This document shows positions 60,390-64,000 of a stretch of 64,000 nt of DNA, one piece after another. The DNA comes from JAHFUA01 sp963808725 (GTDB lineage Bacteria; Acidobacteriota; Terriglobia; Terriglobales; Acidobacteriaceae), in NCBI GenBank assembly GCA_963808725.1, contig CAWEGO010000002.1:1860001-1924000 (forward strand), given 5' to 3'. Position 1 is the stretch's first letter. Each line of letters begins with the position of its first letter. Below the pieces are notes generated by a model. It was not told where the DNA came from, did no database searches, and saw only the letters and a program-made list of their open reading frames with translations. A program made the translations under genes and the position numbers.

Positions 60390-60715
60390 TGCGCAGCCTG
60401 TGTCGCCACATGCTCCCGCCCCCCTTTGGTCGGCGAAAGAATGACAGTCCCTGTGGCGTTTGCCATCGGCCCTAATATCAGAGTAGGGTGTCATCCTTCG
60501 CGCGGCGCAGCCGAGCGGAGGATCTGACGAAAATGCTTACGCCGCCAGCGTCGGTTGCGGAGGCTGTGTCGTCAGATTCTCCCGCCTCCCTTTGGTCGGC
60601 GGAAGAATGACAGTTCCTGCGGCGTTTGCCATCAACCCTAATATCCGGGCAGGGTGTCGTCCTTCGCGAGGCGCGGCCGAGCGAAGGATCTGGCGAAAAC
60701 ACCTATACCAACAGC
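60390..60715. repeat. Imperfect tandem duplication containing dispersed repeats
   Basis: Two copies of a unit of about 150-160 bases lie 166 bases apart. Shared landmarks are CCCTTTGGTCGGCG (60422 and 60588), GAATGACAGT, GGCGTTTGCCATC, CCCTAATATC and GGTGTC(A/G)TCCTTCGCG. Each contains a dispersed-repeat half-site. The block separates divergent tsaD and cca. Confidence 0.85.
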
Positions 60716-60750
60716 CCCCGTTGACTGCTGAACAGCGATTGTTCTGCTGA

Positions 60751-62109
60751 ATGCTGAGTGCTAAAGACAAAGCGACCGAAATCGTCCGCACCCTCCGCGA
60801 CCACGGCCACCAGGCCTACCTGGTCGGCGGATGTGTGCGCGATCTGCTCCTGGGACGCGAGCCCGCCGACTACGACGTTTCGACCGACGCGACGCCCGAC
60901 GAGGTGATGCGCATCTTCCCCCGGACTTGGGCGGTGGGAGCGCAGTTCGGGGTGGTGTTGGTGCCGGTGGAAGAGGAAAAGCAGGTCCTTCGCTTCGCTC
61001 AGGATGACAATGATAAGGGAGTCGTGGAAGTGGCCACTTTCCGCAGCGATGGCCTCTACACCGACGGCCGCCATCCCGACCAGGTCATCTACACGCGCGA
61101 CCCCAAGGAAGACGTGCAGCGCCGCGACTTCACCATCAACGGCCTGCTGCTTGATCCGCTGAATAACGAAGTGCTGGATTACGTCGGGGGACGCGCCGAT
61201 CTCAATGCGGGCATCATCCGCACCATCGGCCAGCCGGAACGCCGCTTCGCCGAAGACAAGCTGCGCATGCTGCGAGCCGTCCGCTTCGCCGCGCGCTTCG
61301 GATACCAGATCGACCCGGCAACGTTCGAGGCCATCCGCGCGCTGCGTTCCGAAATCCACCAGGTCAGCCGCGAGCGCGTGCGCGACGAACTGGTGAAGAT
61401 GCTCACCGAGGGCCATGCGCGTCGCGCCTTCGAGTTGCTCGACCAAACCGGGCTGCTGAAGGAAGTGTTGCCGGAAGTGGACAAGATGCACGGCGTCGAG
61501 CAGTCGCCGCAGTTCCATCCCGAAGGGGACGTTTGGGTGCACACGCTGTTGCTGCTGGAAGGCCTGCTGGAGAAGGCGTCACCCACGCTGGCGATGGGCG
61601 CGCTGCTGCACGATGTCGGCAAGCCGCCGACCTTCCGCGTGGCGCCTGACCGCATCCGCTTCGACGGCCACGTCGAGGTGGGCGTGAGGATGGCGGAAGA
61701 GATTTGCCATCGGCTACGCTTCTCGAAGCATGACACCGAGCAGATCGCGCTCCTGGTGGCCAACCACATGCGCTTCGCCGACGTGCAGGAGATGAAGCCC
61801 TCCACGTTGAAGCGCTTCTTCCGCTTGCCGCGCTTTGACGAGCACCTCGAACTGCACCGGCTCGACTGCCTGGCCAGCCATCGCGACCTCACGCTCTACA
61901 ACTTCGTGCGCCAGAAGCTGGCCGAGCTGCCGGCGGAGCAGATCCGCCCCCAGCCTATGCTCACCGGCGACGACCTGATCGCCATGGGCTATGCGCCCGG
62001 CCCGCGGTTCAAACAGATCCTCACCGCGGTCGAGGATGCGCAACTGGAAGGCCGGCTGGAAAATCCCGAGCAGGCGCGCGCTTTTGTGCGCCTGAAGTTT
62101 CCCGCCTGA
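60751..62109 (+). CDS. cca: CCA-adding enzyme/poly(A) polymerase family, with HD domain
   Basis: This 452-residue class II nucleotidyltransferase has the catalytic GGCVRDLLLGREPADYDVST motif (G-G and DxD) and RRDFTINGLLLDP. The RNA-binding helices contain EDKLRMLRAVRFAARFGYQI, and an HD domain lies around AMGALLHDVGKPPTFR. It repairs or adds CCA ends on tRNA. An unusual insert, KQVLRFAQDDNDKG (residues about 77-90), sits in a strand-connecting loop and is encoded by a copy of the dispersed repeat. The rest is collinear with the family. The start at ATG 60751 has no strong ribosome-binding site. Confidence 0.92.
   Translation: MLSAKDKATEIVRTLRDHGHQAYLVGGCVRDLLLGREPADYDVSTDATPDEVMRIFPRTWAVGAQFGVVLVPVEEEKQVLRFAQDDNDKGVVEVATFRSDGLYTDGRHPDQVIYTRDPKEDVQRRDFTINGLLLDPLNNEVLDYVGGRADLNAGIIRTIGQPERRFAEDKLRMLRAVRFAARFGYQIDPATFEAIRALRSEIHQVSRERVRDELVKMLTEGHARRAFELLDQTGLLKEVLPEVDKMHGVEQSPQFHPEGDVWVHTLLLLEGLLEKASPTLAMGALLHDVGKPPTFRVAPDRIRFDGHVEVGVRMAEEICHRLRFSKHDTEQIALLVANHMRFADVQEMKPSTLKRFFRLPRFDEHLELHRLDCLASHRDLTLYNFVRQKLAELPAEQIRPQPMLTGDDLIAMGYAPGPRFKQILTAVEDAQLEGRLENPEQARAFVRLKFPA
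60985..61009 (-). repeat. Dispersed repeat inside cca, in frame
   Basis: GTCCTTCGCTTCGCTCAGGA followed by TGACA is the reverse-oriented short form of the dispersed repeat. It is translated as VLRFAQDD without breaking the frame. Confidence 0.9.
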
Positions 62110-62268
62110 TGTCCTGATTCGACCTTTCGTAACAATCCACCGACACCGCGGTAATGACGGCCAAAATTGTGGAGCAACCAGATGCTACAATCGGGGTTTC
62201 ACACTGCATAAGCAGTGACGGTATGCGCGCTGCGGAACTCCAACAACTGGCCGAGGGGGGACGCGAAT

Positions 62269-62574
62269 ATGGAACCTGCGCGGGCAGGCTTCCACAAGAT
62301 CGTCGCGGACATATTGCGCCGGGCCCCGGCGGAAAATGCGGCCGGCATTGCCTGGGAGCTCGCGTGTGGCCGCACGGTGGCGGAAAAGACCGAGGTGCTG
62401 GAGTTCCGTGAGGGGGTATTGCGGGTACGCGTGCCCGACGAAGCCTGGTGCGCCAATCTAGCCGGCTTCGTTCCGCGCTACCTGGAGCTGCTCAACACCA
62501 TGCTGAGCAAGAAGGTGGAGACGATCGAGTTCGTGCCGCCGCAGAAGATTCCGCAGAAGAAAGGCGCGGCCTAG
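62269..62574 (+). CDS. DUF721/DciA-like protein
   Basis: This 101-residue protein has the DUF721 pattern: an N-terminal helix (GFHKIVADILRRAPAENAAG), then IAWELACGRTVAEKTEVLEF and a basic C-terminal strand-helix (LRVRVPDEAWCANLAGFVPR). DciA members of this family load or regulate the replicative helicase in bacteria lacking DnaC; whether this short protein does so is not certain. ATG 62269 follows a G-rich ribosome-binding site. gatC follows seven bases downstream. Confidence 0.75.
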   Translation: MEPARAGFHKIVADILRRAPAENAAGIAWELACGRTVAEKTEVLEFREGVLRVRVPDEAWCANLAGFVPRYLELLNTMLSKKVETIEFVPPQKIPQKKGAA

Positions 62575-62581
62575 CCGAGCC

Positions 62582-62932
62582 ATGAAGGTCAGCGAAAAAG
62601 ACGTGGTATACGTGGCCGACCTTGCCAACCTGGAGCTGACGCCGGAAGAGCGCGCGCGCATGGTGCGCGACCTGAACTCCATCCTCGAATACATGGAGCG
62701 GCTCAACCAGTTGGATACTGCCGGTGCGCCTCCGATGGCCTGCCCTGAGCTTGTCGAAGGGGCGCAGGTCTCCGACCGCTACGGCGTAGCGGAAAAGCAG
62801 GGTATCGCCAGGTTCGAATATGCCATGCGCGCCGACGCGTTGGGCAAGTCCCTCGACCACAAGCTCGCGCTCGCCAACGCCCCCGAGTCGGACGGGACGT
62901 TCTTCAAAGTTCCCAAGGTCATCGAGCGGTAA
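62582..62932 (+). CDS. gatC: Glutamyl/aspartyl-tRNA amidotransferase subunit C
   Basis: This 116-residue small subunit of the GatCAB amidotransferase converts mischarged Glu-tRNA-Gln or Asp-tRNA-Asn. VSEKDVVYVADLANLELTPE and LNSILEYMERLNQLDT are the conserved helices that bind GatA, and ANAPESDGTFFKVPKVIER is the conserved C-terminus. The variable linker contains MACPELVEGAQ, encoded by a copy of a widespread palindromic repeat (62741-62763), and the protein is longer than usual (about 95-105). A DUF5076 gene separates it from gatA. Confidence 0.93.
   Translation: MKVSEKDVVYVADLANLELTPEERARMVRDLNSILEYMERLNQLDTAGAPPMACPELVEGAQVSDRYGVAEKQGIARFEYAMRADALGKSLDHKLALANAPESDGTFFKVPKVIER
62741..62763. 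repeat. CCCTGAGCTTGTCGAAGGG palindromic repeat inside gatC
   Basis: The 19-base core is the well-known dispersed element found in many bacterial genomes and resembles the half-site of the repeats elsewhere in this window. It is translated in frame as PELVEG. Confidence 0.9.
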
Positions 62933-62955
62933 TTCCCAAGGCGACGGAGATTGCG

Positions 62956-63258
62956 ATGCGAAAAGATCAGGAACTGGCCATCCCGCCGGGTGCACAAGAG
63001 GACCCACACAGCCGCGAAATGCTGCGCGCCTGGGTTGCCAAAGGTGGGCTGCATTGCAGCCTTCAAATCGGTGCATGGAAAGACAAAGAGGCAATTGCCT
63101 GGGGAATCGTGCTCTCCGATGCCGCGCGCCACGTGGCCGATGCCTTAGCCAAAGAGAAAGGCATTAGCCGCGAAGAAACCCTCGCCGCCATCCGCGAGAG
63201 TTTTGATCGGGAAATGGACGCGCCGACCTCTGAAACCGAAGGCAACTTCGTGCAGTAG
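62956..63258 (+). CDS. DUF5076-family protein
   Basis: This 100-residue protein contains MLRAWVAKGGLHCSLQIGAW, IAWGIVLSDAARHVADALAK and an acidic C-terminus, which fits the small DUF5076 family. That family has no known function. It lies between gatC and gatA with 23 and 2 bases of spacing, so it is very likely cotranscribed with the amidotransferase genes. Confidence 0.75.
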   Translation: MRKDQELAIPPGAQEDPHSREMLRAWVAKGGLHCSLQIGAWKDKEAIAWGIVLSDAARHVADALAKEKGISREETLAAIRESFDREMDAPTSETEGNFVQ

Positions 63259-63260
63259 AG

Positions 63261-64000
63261 ATGGATCTGAACTCCCTCACCGTCGCCGGCGCCGTTACCG
63301 CCATTCGCGAGCGGCAAGTCACCGCTACCAGTCTGGCCGAAGACTTCTACCGCAAGATCGCGGCGGAGGATGGCGAAATCCACTCGTTTCTAACGCTCTC
63401 CAAAGAGCGTGCGCTGGCGGCAGCCGCCAGCGTGGATGCGCTGGCCGACAAGGGCGATCCGCTGCCTGCGCTCGCGGGTGTGCCCCTGGCCATCAAAGAC
63501 GTGATGGTCACGCGCGGTGTGCGCACCACCGCGGGGTCGAAGATTCTCGAAAATTACATTCCTCCCTACGACTGCACCGCGGTGGCGCGCCTGGAAGCGG
63601 CCGGCGCGGTGATGCTGGGAAAGACCAACTGCGACGAGTTCGCCATGGGCTCGTCGACGGAGAACTCAGCCTACGGTCCGGTGCGCAACCCGCGGGACAA
63701 GACGCGCGTCCCGGGCGGATCTTCCGGTGGCTCGGCCGCCGCGGTGGCCGCAGGGTTCGCGCTGGCCGCGCTGGGTTCCGATACCGGAGGCTCCATCCGG
63801 CAGCCAGCATCGTTCTGCGGCGTGGTGGGCTTGATGCCGACCTACGGGCGCGTCTCGCGTTACGGACTGATCGCCTTCGCGTCCTCGCTCGACCACATCG
63901 GCCCGTTCACGCGCTCGGTCAAGGACGCCGCCCTTCTGCTCGGGGTCATCGCCGGACGCGATCCGCTGGATTCCACCTCCGCCGACGTTCCCGTGCCCGA
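63261..64000 (+). CDS. gatA: Glutamyl/aspartyl-tRNA amidotransferase subunit A, partial
   Basis: Only the first 246 residues are present; the gene runs off the window end. The amidase-signature catalytic triad is visible: Lys in GVPLAIKDVM, the cis-Ser in PGGSSGGSAAA and the nucleophile Ser in GSDTGGSIRQPA. It releases ammonia from glutamine and feeds it to GatB for tRNA-dependent amidation. Because asnS is also present, the pathway may serve Gln-tRNA mainly; this is inference. Confidence 0.95.
   Translation, partial: MDLNSLTVAGAVTAIRERQVTATSLAEDFYRKIAAEDGEIHSFLTLSKERALAAAASVDALADKGDPLPALAGVPLAIKDVMVTRGVRTTAGSKILENYIPPYDCTAVARLEAAGAVMLGKTNCDEFAMGSSTENSAYGPVRNPRDKTRVPGGSSGGSAAAVAAGFALAALGSDTGGSIRQPASFCGVVGLMPTYGRVSRYGLIAFASSLDHIGPFTRSVKDAALLLGVIAGRDPLDSTSADVPVP

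Overview
This 64 kb window is GC-rich chromosomal DNA from a Gram-negative bacterium (lpxA and lpxI of lipid A synthesis, TonB, RND efflux). The gene content points to Acidobacteriota, probably a Terriglobia-like soil lineage: a tetraether-synthase-like radical SAM enzyme, BNR-repeat exported proteins, F420 genes, and abundant dispersed palindromic intergenic repeats. The taxonomic call is inference, because no rRNA lies in the window. No tRNA, rRNA, CRISPR array or complete insertion sequence was recognised.

Layout. 0-1.3 kb: a broken secreted-protein gene and a vapBC toxin-antitoxin pair. 1.3-12.7 kb: housekeeping genes (M20 peptidase, fabZ-lpxA-lpxI, Mn-type superoxide dismutase, a Gfo/Idh oxidoreductase, ddl, arginase, asnS, HU, sppA) interrupted by two small-gene cassettes (four-helix-bundle protein and GIY-YIG nuclease), each bracketed by inverted repeats. 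12.8-21.2 kb: a hybrid histidine kinase with a PilZ domain, a diguanylate cyclase, and a TetR-adaptor-RND efflux operon whose pump gene carries many frameshifts. 21.3-24.1 kb: an accessory patch with a DpnI-like methyl-directed endonuclease, a small unknown ORF, an apparent BglII-type endonuclease remnant and gene debris. 24.1-38.4 kb: phhB, then a tetraether-synthase-like radical SAM gene with its own promoter and terminator, followed by a tightly overlapping operon (HAD-like/fatty acyl reductase fusion, SDR reductase, pyruvyl transferase-like protein, acyl-AMP ligase, enoyl-CoA hydratase, acyl carrier protein, second acyl-AMP ligase, diacylglycerol kinase-like protein). Together these look like a specialised membrane-lipid locus. 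38.4-42.4 kb: a CBS-HEPN protein, mscL with a zinc ribbon, yggX, and a radical SAM protein that probably reads through UGA as selenocysteine in a CUAEP-like tail. 42.4-58.9 kb: a bactofilin-like exported protein, sucA, F420-linked proteins (PPOX family, CofH), a BNR-repeat protein, an ATP-grasp enzyme, a glycosyltransferase and CoA ligase pair, a TonB-like protein, a REC-PilZ protein and an amino acid permease. 58.9-64 kb: tsaD, cca, a DciA-like protein, gatC, a DUF5076 gene, and gatA cut by the window end.

Two cross-cutting features stand out. First, a dispersed repeat (core TCATCCTGAGC...GAAGGA) occurs in many intergenic gaps, and related sequences lie in frame inside cca and gatC, adding repeat-encoded peptides to housekeeping proteins. 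Second, about 18 single-base frameshifts break otherwise well conserved genes. Ten of these fall within 3.4 kb of the efflux locus, so either local sequence error or recent gene decay must be considered.
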